From NCBI GenBank assembly GCA_046290575.1, contig JBKAGX010000002.1, forward strand, positions 248,001-312,000: a DNA stretch of 64,000 bases, written 5' to 3'. The stretch's first letter is position 1. Each line of letters begins with the position of its first letter. Origin of the DNA: JANQQJ01 sp046290575. GTDB lineage: Bacteria > Pseudomonadota > Alphaproteobacteria > SMXS01. This document shows positions 8,206-15,703 of this stretch, one piece after another. The translations under genes and the position numbers were made by a program. Under the pieces are notes generated by a model. That model was not told the origin of the DNA. It saw only the letters and a program-made list of their open reading frames with translations, and did no database searches.

Positions 8206-8679
8206 TTAGATTTCGCCTTCCACGTCTACGTCACCTTCGACCTCGACGTCAGCGTCGTCCAAAGCATCTTCTGCTTCGTCAGCCGTGTCGGCCGCGTCAT
8301 CCGCCATTTCATCAGCGGCATCGGCCGCCTCGTCAGCTGCTTCTTCGGCCTCATCCACCGCTTCGTCAGCGGCTTCTTCGGCCTCATCCACCGCTTCGTC
8401 AGCGGCATCTTCAGCTTCGTCGGCCGCTTCTTCAACGGCGTCTTCAGTTTCTTCAGCAGCCTCTTCTGCTGCGTCACCTGCGTCCTCAACGGCTTCCTCG
8501 GCGGCTTCCGCAGCTTCGCCGGCATCGACCGTCGCTTCTGCGTTGGCATCGACCTCAAGATCGGCAACCTGAATGTTGTCTGGGCCGCTGATGTCGTCGA
8601 CGCCCTCTACTGCGAGGGCGGCTCCGGACGCAGCCAGAACAGTGGCCAAGGCCGTCGTCATCAGGAAACGGTTACGCAT
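8206..8679 (-). CDS. Exported acidic Ala/Glu/Asp-rich helical repeat protein
   Basis: This 157-residue protein begins with a signal peptide (MRNRFLMTTALATVLAASGAALA, cleavage after ALA). The mature part is almost only Ala, Glu, Asp and Val, with a spaced pattern such as ADEAVDEAEEA repeated. It should form a long, very acidic amphipathic helix. The 11-residue spacing recalls hendecad coiled coils and LEA-like or apolipoprotein-like helices. No enzyme motif is visible and the tail VEVEGDVDVEGEI is also acidic. The ATG at 8679 has GGAGAG upstream. A TTG 12 bases earlier is less likely. It could be a cation-binding or envelope spacer protein, but no function is known. Within the gene a 33-bp unit is duplicated perfectly. 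Confidence 0.8.
   Translation of the reverse strand: MRNRFLMTTALATVLAASGAALAVEGVDDISGPDNIQVADLEVDANAEATVDAGEAAEAAEEAVEDAGDAAEEAAEETEDAVEEAADEAEDAADEAVDEAEEAADEAVDEAEEAADEAADAADEMADDAADTADEAEDALDDADVEVEGDVDVEGEI
8341..8406 (-). repeat. Perfect 33-bp tandem duplication inside the acidic protein gene
   Basis: Positions 8341-8373 and 8374-8406 are identical 33-base units. They encode two copies of an 11-residue Ala/Glu/Asp/Val block. The identity at all codon positions shows a recent duplication rather than selection on protein sequence alone. Confidence 0.9.
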
Positions 8680-8789
8680 ACTTCTCTCCAACAGTTGTTA
8701 CAGGTGTGTTAAACGTGGGGTGCTATTCAGTATTTCGCCACCTTTTACGCACGAATACGTATAACTCCTAATGCGCAATAGAGTTCCAT

Positions 8790-8817
8790 AAAAAAAAGAG
8801 GCCGCCTGTTGGCGGCC
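8790..8817 (-). terminator. Rho-independent terminator (minus strand)
   Basis: On the minus strand the stem GGCCGCC-AACA-GGCGGCC (8817-8800) is followed by TCT and a run of eight T (8797-8790). It lies 31 bp past the stop of the Fur-box-controlled gene and ends its transcript. The rest of the 8692-8848 gap would hold the promoter of the acidic repeat protein, but I see no clear -35/-10 pair. Confidence 0.88.
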
Positions 8818-8848
8818 CTAGCAAGAAAAAGCGCCTCTTAATGTGGCG

Positions 8849-9370
8849 TTAAAGGCCATTTTTTCGGGATCTGCCAACAGGCGGTTGGCTATCGACATCA
8901 ATGCGACGCGGTTTTGCGGCGAGAGGCTTAGCGATATCCGGTCCGGTTGGTGCAGGCGCGGCCTCCAATCGCAACCTGTGGCCCCGCGCGGCTAGGTTTT
9001 TCGCCAACGTTCTGAGGGGCTTGCGCATTGCCAGAACGCCTGGACTGTCCAGAAATGCTGAAAAAACCAGCGCTGCCTCCACTTTCTCATCTGCTTGCGT
9101 CAGTGCGATCGCCCGCAATAGCCGGCTTTCGTCGTCGCTTATGAGGGATGAACAAAGTGGGTAGACCGCCACCCGGCGCCATGCGTGACGGCATATGCCC
9201 TGCATTACGGGCGCTAAATCATCAACGTCGGCGTCTGTGCGGCGGGCGGCGAACGTTTTCGGCTGCCGGTGTTCGCTCACCCATTTGCGGATCATCCACA
9301 ACAGAATGCGCGATGGATCGGTTTCGGGCTCCGGGGTGTCGTCCAGTTGGTTGTTCAGTGCGTGTTGCAT
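8849..9370 (-). CDS. Hypothetical protein, predicted Fur-regulated
   Basis: I do not recognise this 173-residue protein. It has no signal peptide or membrane segment. It contains a predicted helical core (SRILLWMIRKWVSEHR; AWRRVAVYPLCSS; SRLLRAIALTQADEKVEAALVF; RKPLRTLAKNLAARG) and a basic, proline-rich tail. The helical region with Cys and Trp residues recalls small accessory proteins near heme or iron genes, but this is not a firm match. The ATG at 9370 has GAGGGA 4-9 bases upstream. A near-perfect Fur-type palindrome lies 33 bp upstream and a terminator follows the stop, so it looks like a single-gene, iron-controlled unit. Confidence 0.7.
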   Translation of the reverse strand: MQHALNNQLDDTPEPETDPSRILLWMIRKWVSEHRQPKTFAARRTDADVDDLAPVMQGICRHAWRRVAVYPLCSSLISDDESRLLRAIALTQADEKVEAALVFSAFLDSPGVLAMRKPLRTLAKNLAARGHRLRLEAAPAPTGPDIAKPLAAKPRRIDVDSQPPVGRSRKNGL

Positions 9371-9402
9371 CGGTCCCTCATGATGTCGAGGGCAAAACCG
9401 TA

Positions 9403-9415
9403 AATGATAATCATT
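9403..9415 (-). promoter_or_regulatory. Predicted Fur box
   Basis: AATGAT-A-ATCATT at 9403-9415 is a perfect 13-bp palindrome equal to the core of the Fur consensus GATAATGATAATCATTATC. It lies 33 bp upstream of the ATG at 9370, where Fur would block a promoter. In alphaproteobacteria the same sequence can also be read by Mur, and Irr motifs overlap partly, so the regulator is not certain. Confidence 0.75.
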
Positions 9416-9458
9416 CGCAATTACAAGCGGAAAGATGAGGTGATGTGGTTTTCCGCGA

Positions 9459-10277
9459 TCAGGCCAGAACGGTCTTGCAGGCGTTCAGCGCTTCGTCGAC
9501 GAAGCTATGCGGACCCGCGCCGGTGACCATGTTCTGGCCGGTCAGGATGGCTGCTGTATAGCCCTCCTTATGCCAGTGCCCTTCGGTCAGCGCCGACAGG
9601 GAGCCGGCGTCCGGGTAGGGGAAGGGTGTCACGTAGAAATAGGGGTCGGGATAGGTCTCGTCGCCGGGTGACAGACCCACGCCGATAGACTTGTCGCCGT
9701 CCAGGCTGATCAGCGTCGCGATATCGAAATGATGCGGCCAACAGCGCACGGGAGACGCATTCATTTCCTCCGAATGCACCGCCTGTAGAAGCGCCGCGGA
9801 CTCGTCAAACCAATTTGCCAGCGACTGCAGCGCACCGTCTGCCAGCCCGTCGCCATATTTGGCGCCGTCGGTCACCGGGTGTTCTGGCACCTCATAGGGC
9901 AGGCGGGGGAAGTTAATCGCCAGATCGCGGTCAACGAATTGTTCCATCAAGGACGCGCTGACCCAGGCCTCCAGCTGCCGGTCGGTGTGACCCAGCAGCG
10001 GGACTGGGGCGACAGCATGGTCAGTCTCAATCAGCAGCGCCAGATCATGCAACCGCATGCCAATTCGAAATGTGCCGGTCAGGCCGGTGATCGGCGCGAC
10101 CATCAGGGCTTTCAGCTCTTTGTCCCAGGTCAACGCCGTGTGGCTGTCATCCGGCTGTTTTTCAACAAAGTTGCGTCCCACTTTCGCCAGCCATTGGATG
10201 GCATGGTGCGATTGCAGGCGTGCCTCGCGCAGCGCCTCCCAGCCAACCGAGTTAAGCGTGCTCCAGTCTGTCATCAT
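9459..10277 (-). CDS. Conserved hypothetical protein
   Basis: I do not recognise the family of this 272-residue soluble protein. It begins MMTDWSTLNSVGWEALREARLQSHHAIQWLAKVGRNF and has a distinctive central block WPHHFDIATLISLDG, then GVGLSPGDETYPDPYFYVTPFPYP and a C-terminal HWHKEGYTAAILTG. Conserved-looking His, Asp and Trp clusters suggest an enzyme or ligand-binding protein, but no catalytic motif is clear. The start at 10277 (or the next ATG at 10274) is preferred because GGGGAA lies just upstream. In-frame sequence further upstream would overlap the divergent gene. It faces away from the PPOX gene across 70 bp that must hold both promoters. Confidence 0.68.
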   Translation of the reverse strand: MMTDWSTLNSVGWEALREARLQSHHAIQWLAKVGRNFVEKQPDDSHTALTWDKELKALMVAPITGLTGTFRIGMRLHDLALLIETDHAVAPVPLLGHTDRQLEAWVSASLMEQFVDRDLAINFPRLPYEVPEHPVTDGAKYGDGLADGALQSLANWFDESAALLQAVHSEEMNASPVRCWPHHFDIATLISLDGDKSIGVGLSPGDETYPDPYFYVTPFPYPDAGSLSALTEGHWHKEGYTAAILTGQNMVTGAGPHSFVDEALNACKTVLA

Positions 10278-10347
10278 CGTTCCCCGAATTTGCCCGTTCT
10301 CTGTTTTGCTGGCAGTGTACCCAAGGGTGTTTTGGAAGGGAATTTCC

Positions 10348-10992
10348 GTGACGCAGGATAATCGTTTTCGCGAATTCAAAGAGCAGGTTTCGTCGGCTGA
10401 GGAACTTGAAGGTTTGATTGGTGCGCCCAAGCAGATGGTGATCGATAAGGTGCAGGATCACCTCGACGAAGTCAGCCGGGCGTTCATCAAGCAATCGCCG
10501 TTTTTGGTAATGGCGTCGACCGGGGTCGGGGACTATATCGACCTGTCGCCCAAGGGCGATCCTGCCGGTTTCGTGAAGATTCTCGATGATCATCATCTGG
10601 CGATCCCCGACAGGCCCGGCAACAAGCGTGTGGATACGTTTCACAACCTCTTGAAGAACCCGCAGATCGGGCTGATCTTCCTGATTCCCGGTAAAACCGA
10701 AACCCTTCGTGTCAGCGGTGAAGCGCGGCTGGTGCGCGATCCCGACCTGCTCGAAAGCATGGCGGTGAAGGGCAAGGCGCCGTCACTGGCGATGGTGGTT
10801 CATGTGGAACGCGCTTTTGTCCACTGCCCCAAATGCATGATCCGATCCGGGCTCTGGAACCCGGAAAGCTGGGAAGAGTCCAGTAGCCTGCCGGATATCG
10901 GCGAAGCGATGATCAAGCAGGCGCATCTGGACACGACGCCGGAAGAACTGTTTGAAGAAGCCGAGCGCGAGGGCCTGACAAAGCTATATTGA
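10348..10992 (+). CDS. PPOX-type FMN-dependent flavoprotein (MSMEG_1061-like)
   Basis: This 214-residue protein has the split-barrel fold of the pyridoxamine-5'-phosphate-oxidase superfamily. Recognisable parts are FLVMASTGVGDYIDLSPKGDPAGFV, LAIPDRPGNKRVDTFHNLLKNPQIGLIFLIPG and the C-terminal VHCPKCMIRSGLW. This pattern matches the MSMEG_1061 subgroup, thought to bind FMN. Its substrate is unknown. I chose the GTG at 10348 (GGAAGGGAA upstream), because the frame upstream runs through the divergent gene and lacks family similarity. The CPKCM pair may bind metal or be redox-active (inference). Confidence 0.83.
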   Translation: MTQDNRFREFKEQVSSAEELEGLIGAPKQMVIDKVQDHLDEVSRAFIKQSPFLVMASTGVGDYIDLSPKGDPAGFVKILDDHHLAIPDRPGNKRVDTFHNLLKNPQIGLIFLIPGKTETLRVSGEARLVRDPDLLESMAVKGKAPSLAMVVHVERAFVHCPKCMIRSGLWNPESWEESSSLPDIGEAMIKQAHLDTTPEELFEEAEREGLTKLY

Positions 10993-11097
10993 GCAAACTT
11001 TGTTGATCAAGGTCATTTGATCGCCGGCGCATTTGCTGGCACCATCGAACCATTAGAGCATGAGTTGTTTTGCGCCGGAGTGTTGAGGAGTTGGATT

Positions 11098-12225
11098 ATG
11101 CGTTTCGCGGGTTTGTTTGTTGTCGGGTTCTGGCTCATCTTGGTGTCTCCGGCGGTCGCCCAGACGGACCCGGTGGAAGAGTTCAACGAGGCCTACCGAA
11201 CCTATAATACTCTGTTCGAGCAGGGGCGGCATACGGAAGCGATCCCGCACGCGCAAAAGGCACTCGCGCTGGCCGAAGAGTTATTGGCCGACGATCCCGC
11301 CCAGGTCGCAATGATGACCTATTTGGTCGGTGAGGTTCAGTTGCGGGGATACCAGATCGCGGAGAGTATCGAGACATTGGAACGCGCGCATGACCGGTAC
11401 AAAGCGGCCTTTGGATCGGCGGATCCGCGCGTTGCAGACCCGCTTTTCCTGATCACCGACGGATTGCACCGGCTGGCCGGCAGCGATGACGTGCGGCGTG
11501 CGGAGCGTCTACTGGAAGAGGCGCTGGAGCTCTACCGGGACCATTTTGGCAAAGACGACCCGCGCGTTTCCGAACCGTTGCGGCGGCTCGCATACAATGC
11601 GTTGCTGCGCAACGAAGGCTCTGCCGCAGAGGGTTACACCCGTCGTGCGGTGAGACTGACAGAAAATGCCGGGCCAGAGTTTTTGTCTGTGCATGTTGTC
11701 AATCTTTATGAGCATGGCCGCGTCGCCCTCGCGCGGCGTGCAGAAGGAAAAGCCATTGAACGGTTGCTGGAAGCACGCCGCCTGCTGATCGATAGCGATA
11801 GGGTGGACAGTCCTTTCCGCATGGCTATCGAAGTGCAGCTTGTCGAAGCCTATGAACGTGCCGATGAGAGCGAAAAGGCGACGGAGCATGTGCAATATCT
11901 TGCACGCATTGATCCGGACAAGGACGTCAGCGAGCCTGTTCCGTTGTTTCGCGGCATTCAGAAATACCCTTTCGCAGCACAAGAAATGTGCCGGGAAGGC
12001 GAGGTCATCGTCGGCTTTACGATTGACGCCGAGGGCAAGGTGAAGGACGCCAAGATCATCGAAGCCAATCCCAGGCGCACTTTCGATATAGCAGCTCTCG
12101 AGGCTGTCAATCGATACCGCTACAAGCCGCGTATCGTGGATGGTCGGTTCGTCGAGACACCGAATCGGACTGTCCGGCTGGTCTGGACAATGGAGCGCGC
12201 TTCAAGCAGCAAATTCCGCTGCTAG
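11098..12225 (+). CDS. Exported TPR protein with C-terminal TonB domain
   Basis: This 375-residue protein starts with a signal peptide or signal anchor (MRFAGLFVVGFWLILVSPAVAQ). TPR-like repeats follow over roughly residues 30-290 (for example HTEAIPHAQKALALAEELL and ESIETLERAHDRYKAAF). The last 90 residues form a TonB C-terminal domain: GEVIVGFTIDAEGKVKDAKII, then AALEAVNRYRYKPRIVDG. Unlike classical TonB there is no proline-rich spacer. Such TPR-TonB proteins are common in marine proteobacteria and may be periplasmic partners of transporters. The ATG at 11098 has GAGGAG upstream. The stop overlaps the stop of the convergent Rieske-ThDP gene in CTAG. Confidence 0.82.
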   Translation: MRFAGLFVVGFWLILVSPAVAQTDPVEEFNEAYRTYNTLFEQGRHTEAIPHAQKALALAEELLADDPAQVAMMTYLVGEVQLRGYQIAESIETLERAHDRYKAAFGSADPRVADPLFLITDGLHRLAGSDDVRRAERLLEEALELYRDHFGKDDPRVSEPLRRLAYNALLRNEGSAAEGYTRRAVRLTENAGPEFLSVHVVNLYEHGRVALARRAEGKAIERLLEARRLLIDSDRVDSPFRMAIEVQLVEAYERADESEKATEHVQYLARIDPDKDVSEPVPLFRGIQKYPFAAQEMCREGEVIVGFTIDAEGKVKDAKIIEANPRRTFDIAALEAVNRYRYKPRIVDGRFVETPNRTVRLVWTMERASSSKFRC

Positions 12226-14177
12226 ACGAGTTCCGCGTCCGTGATGATTTCGACCAGTGCCGGGCCGTCATGGGCGATGGCCTGGCGCATGGCGTCTTCC
12301 AGTTGATCGGCTGCGGTCACCCGCACGCCAAACCCACCACATAACTCCGCGTATTCGGCGAAATTCGGGTTGAGCAGACCGGTCTGCCAGACCTGCCAGT
12401 TCCCGGCCCGCTGTTCCTTGGAGATTTTCCCCAACTCGCTGTTGTTCAGCAGAATGTGTGTGATGTTCATGCCGTATTTCACCGCGGTAGTGAACTCACC
12501 CATATATTGCCCGAAACCGCCATCGCCGGAGACCGAGATAATCGGCCGCTCGTGCCCGGCTGCGGCCCAGGCGCCCATCGCGGCCGGAAACCCAAAACCA
12601 ATCGAGCCCAGATAGCCGGACATCAGTACGGATTGCTCGGCGCACTCGAAATAGCGCCCGAAGGAATAGGTGTTGTTGCCCACATCGACAGCGATGACCG
12701 CATTGTCCGGGCAAACGTCGGTGAGCGCCTGAAACACATTGGCGGAATTGACGCCATTGCCCAAATCGTCGGCCCGGCGACTGGCTTTTTCTTCGCGCCA
12801 CAACGCCCAACGCTCGCTGATTTCTTCGCGCTGGTCTTCCCGGTCGGGATTCTCAGCGAGGGCATCGCAGATCACGCGGGCGGTTTGGCCGATCTCGCCC
12901 CAGACCGGCACGTCGACTGAGTGGAACTTGCCGAGCGCCATACGGTCGAAATCCACCTGGATGATGGGCTTCTTCTTTTCGATGCCGGTGTGGTCGGAGA
13001 ACGATGCGCCGAACACCAGCAGCAGGTCTGATTCATTCATGAACCAGCTGGCGATCGGCGTGCCGGAGCGGCCCAGCACCCCGGCGGCCAGCGGGTGGCT
13101 GTCGGAAATCTGGCCCTTGGCCTTGAACGTGGTCAGGATTGGTGCGTCGAGCTTTTCGGCCAGCGCGATGATATCGTCCATGCTGTCACGCGCGCCATAG
13201 CCCACAATGATGACCGGTCGACGGTGCACGTTGATCCGCAACATCGCCTCGTCAATTGAGGCTTGCGCGGGGGCCATGCCGATGTCGCCCATCCGTCCGA
13301 ACGGGCCTGAAGCCTCAGCATTATCGGCCGCCGGGATCGTCTGCATCTCGTCAGGGAAAATCAGATGCGCCACATCGCGATTGACGATGGCGTTCTTCAG
13401 CGCCAGCGTCATCAGTTCGGCGTGGTCACTGTTGGAAAGCGCGGTCTGGCTGAAACTCGAAACAGCGCTAAACGCATCCGCCAGGTCGATTTCCTGGAAT
13501 GCGCCGGGGCCCAGCACTTGTGTGTTGACTTGGCCGGTCAGCGCGAGCACCGGCGCGCGGTCGACTTTTGCATCCCACAAGCCGGTCAGCAGGTTGGTGG
13601 CGCCCGGCCCCGCAATGGAAAGGCACGCCGCCGGCTTGCCGGTCAGCTTGGCATAGCCGGAACAGGCGAACGCTGCCGCGCCCTCATGGCGGATGCCGAT
13701 GAAAGTCAGCTTGCCTTCGTCCTCCTGGACCCGGATGGCGTCGGCAAGGCCCAGATTGGAATGCCCCACCATTCCGAACACATGGGTCACGCCCCAATTG
13801 ACCATGGTCTCTGCCATCACGTCGGTGACGGTGCGCACATGCGCCTCTTCAGCGGGCACGCCGACATAAATGCCGTCCTCGCGGGTCTCTACCGGGAAGG
13901 TGTCGACCCCGTCATCATGGCCGCCGGGGGAATCGCCGGTCAGCGGGTGGAAGTCCCAGCCATGCCAGGGACAGCGCAGCCAGCAATCCTCGATCGAGCC
14001 CTCCCCCAGCGGGCCGCCCTGATGCGGGCACTTGTTATCGAGCGCGCCGTACTGCCCGTCAAAATGGGTCAGCGCCAGGGTGCGTGTGCCTGCGGTCACC
14101 GTTTTGACCCGGCCTTCGGGCAGCTCATCAGGGTCGGCGACCTTGATCCAGGTGGGTTCGGCGGTTGCATCGGTCAT
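12222..14177 (-). CDS. Rieske [2Fe-2S] domain fused to a ThDP-dependent acetolactate-synthase/pyruvate-oxidase-like enzyme
   Basis: This 651-residue fusion has an N-terminal Rieske ferredoxin domain (residues about 8-108) with Cys50-x-His52 in CPHQGG and Cys69-x2-His72 in CPWHGW. From about residue 113 it is a complete ThDP enzyme of the acetohydroxyacid synthase/pyruvate oxidase group. The PYR domain has the catalytic glutamate in RHEGAAAF (Glu165). A central domain covers about 300-450. The PP domain has GDGGFG at 551 and NNSELG near 578, the ThDP/Mg site. A Rieske domain would let electrons from a decarboxylated 2-oxoacid leave one at a time. The ATG at 14177 is chosen although its ribosome-binding site is weak; a TTG at 14234 is possible. 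The substrate is unknown. Confidence 0.85.
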   Translation of the reverse strand: MTDATAEPTWIKVADPDELPEGRVKTVTAGTRTLALTHFDGQYGALDNKCPHQGGPLGEGSIEDCWLRCPWHGWDFHPLTGDSPGGHDDGVDTFPVETREDGIYVGVPAEEAHVRTVTDVMAETMVNWGVTHVFGMVGHSNLGLADAIRVQEDEGKLTFIGIRHEGAAAFACSGYAKLTGKPAACLSIAGPGATNLLTGLWDAKVDRAPVLALTGQVNTQVLGPGAFQEIDLADAFSAVSSFSQTALSNSDHAELMTLALKNAIVNRDVAHLIFPDEMQTIPAADNAEASGPFGRMGDIGMAPAQASIDEAMLRINVHRRPVIIVGYGARDSMDDIIALAEKLDAPILTTFKAKGQISDSHPLAAGVLGRSGTPIASWFMNESDLLLVFGASFSDHTGIEKKKPIIQVDFDRMALGKFHSVDVPVWGEIGQTARVICDALAENPDREDQREEISERWALWREEKASRRADDLGNGVNSANVFQALTDVCPDNAVIAVDVGNNTYSFGRYFECAEQSVLMSGYLGSIGFGFPAAMGAWAAAGHERPIISVSGDGGFGQYMGEFTTAVKYGMNITHILLNNSELGKISKEQRAGNWQVWQTGLLNPNFAEYAELCGGFGVRVTAADQLEDAMRQAIAHDGPALVEIITDAELV

Positions 14178-14413
14178 GATAGGGCTCGCTGCTTTTTGTA
14201 ATTTCACGTCTGTCTCGGATGCGACATAAGCCAAAAAGGATACATGTCACCCGCCGAAATTGCGCTGGCGTCGCGCGCATGCAGGATCGCGGAGGCAGGA
14301 TCTTTCGATTTTCCAGCAGGCGTCCCCGGTCATTTCCCTTGACCACTGTAACCAATAGGGCGCGCAATGCATCTGGGTTGTGACGTTCAAGCTTCAAATC
14401 GGCAGGGGTCCCT

Positions 14414-15703
14414 TTGGAAATCAGTCAGTTTGCGATTGTCGCGGCGCTTTTGCTGGCCTTTGCGCTGGTCTCGCGCCGTCTTGAGAACACGATCATCACG
14501 CCGCCCATGGTCTTTGTCGTTGCGGGGTTCCTGCTGGGCGGGGACGGGCTGGGCCTGCTCGATCTGGATGTCGGCGAAGAAGCGATTCACCTGATTACGG
14601 AATTGACGCTGGTGCTCGTGCTGTTTGCCGATGCTTCACGCATCGATCTGGGACAGTTGCGCAAGCAGCACAATTTGCCCGTACGCATGCTGTCGATAGG
14701 CCTGCCTCTGACCATATTGCTGGGAACTGTGATGGCGATGCTGGTCTTCCCGGAACTTGATCTTTGGGCCGCCGCTTTGCTTGCCGCCGTGCTGGCACCA
14801 ACCGACGCGGCGCTTGGACAGGCAGTGGTGACGCGTGCCGACGTGCCGTCGCGCATTCGCCAGACCATCAATGTCGAAAGCGGCCTGAATGACGGTATCG
14901 CCTTGCCGGTGGTGATTTTTTTCATTTGCCTGAATTCGACGGCGCACGATCTTGCCGATGTGGACTGGCTGACCTTTGCAGCCCAGCAGATCGGGATCGG
15001 GTCCCTGGCCGGGATTACGGTCGGCTATGCCGGGGGGAAGGCCATCGACCTCGCCTGGAAGCGTGCGTGGATGACCACGGCCTTTCAGGGCATCAGCGCC
15101 CTCGGCGTTGCCTTGCTGGCCTATGCGTGTGCCTCGATGTTGGGTGGCAACGGCTTTATTGCTGCCTTTGCCGCCGGGCTGGTGGTCGGCGCCGTTACCC
15201 GGCATGCCTGCGGATTCCTGTTTGAGTTCGCGGAGGCCGAGGGCCAGTTGCTGACGCTCTTCACCTTCCTGGTGCTTGGTGCGGCGCTGGTGCCTGAGGC
15301 TTTCGCACATTTGACCTGGGACATTGTGATCTATGCGGTCTTGTCGCTGACATTTATCCGAATGGTGCCTATAGCGCTCAGCCTGGCCGGCTCCGGCCTG
15401 AAGCCCCCATCATACTTTTTTCTGGGCTGGTTCGGTCCCAGGGGCCTTGCGTCTGTCCTGTTTGCACTGCTTGTCCTGTCCGACCAAACCATCGCTGTTG
15501 CGCATCAGATTATGATGGTCACCATTGTAACGGTCGTGCTGAGCATCACGCTCCATGGTATGTCGGCGGTGCCATTTTCGAAAATCTATGCGGGCTATCT
15601 GGAACGTAAACGCCAGGACGTCGTTCATGTTGAAGACAGGGATGTGAGCCAGATGCCGCTTCGTATCTCCAGAAAATCAAAACCCGTAAGGACCACCGAA
15701 TGA
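14414..15703 (+). CDS. CPA1-type Na+(K+)/H+ antiporter (NhaP-like)
   Basis: This 429-residue integral membrane protein has about 12 hydrophobic segments and the core signature of cation/proton antiporters. APTD at 128-131 is followed by NVESGLNDG at 153-161. The paired ND is the ion-binding motif of the CPA1 family. It would exchange Na+ or K+ for H+ across the inner membrane. The C-terminal tail (about 40 residues) is polar and lacks a TrkA domain. The TTG at 14414 is used because CAGGGG lies upstream and the first hydrophobic helix begins at once. Its last codons overlap the next gene by ATGA, which couples it to the Rieske-glutamate-synthase-like protein. Confidence 0.87.
   Translation: MEISQFAIVAALLLAFALVSRRLENTIITPPMVFVVAGFLLGGDGLGLLDLDVGEEAIHLITELTLVLVLFADASRIDLGQLRKQHNLPVRMLSIGLPLTILLGTVMAMLVFPELDLWAAALLAAVLAPTDAALGQAVVTRADVPSRIRQTINVESGLNDGIALPVVIFFICLNSTAHDLADVDWLTFAAQQIGIGSLAGITVGYAGGKAIDLAWKRAWMTTAFQGISALGVALLAYACASMLGGNGFIAAFAAGLVVGAVTRHACGFLFEFAEAEGQLLTLFTFLVLGAALVPEAFAHLTWDIVIYAVLSLTFIRMVPIALSLAGSGLKPPSYFFLGWFGPRGLASVLFALLVLSDQTIAVAHQIMMVTIVTVVLSITLHGMSAVPFSKIYAGYLERKRQDVVHVEDRDVSQMPLRISRKSKPVRTTE

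Noticed and set aside
8285..8572. 95-codon Ser/Ala-rich frame on the plus strand
   Set aside because: It is the antisense image of the acidic repeat gene, whose product has a signal peptide and ribosome-binding site.
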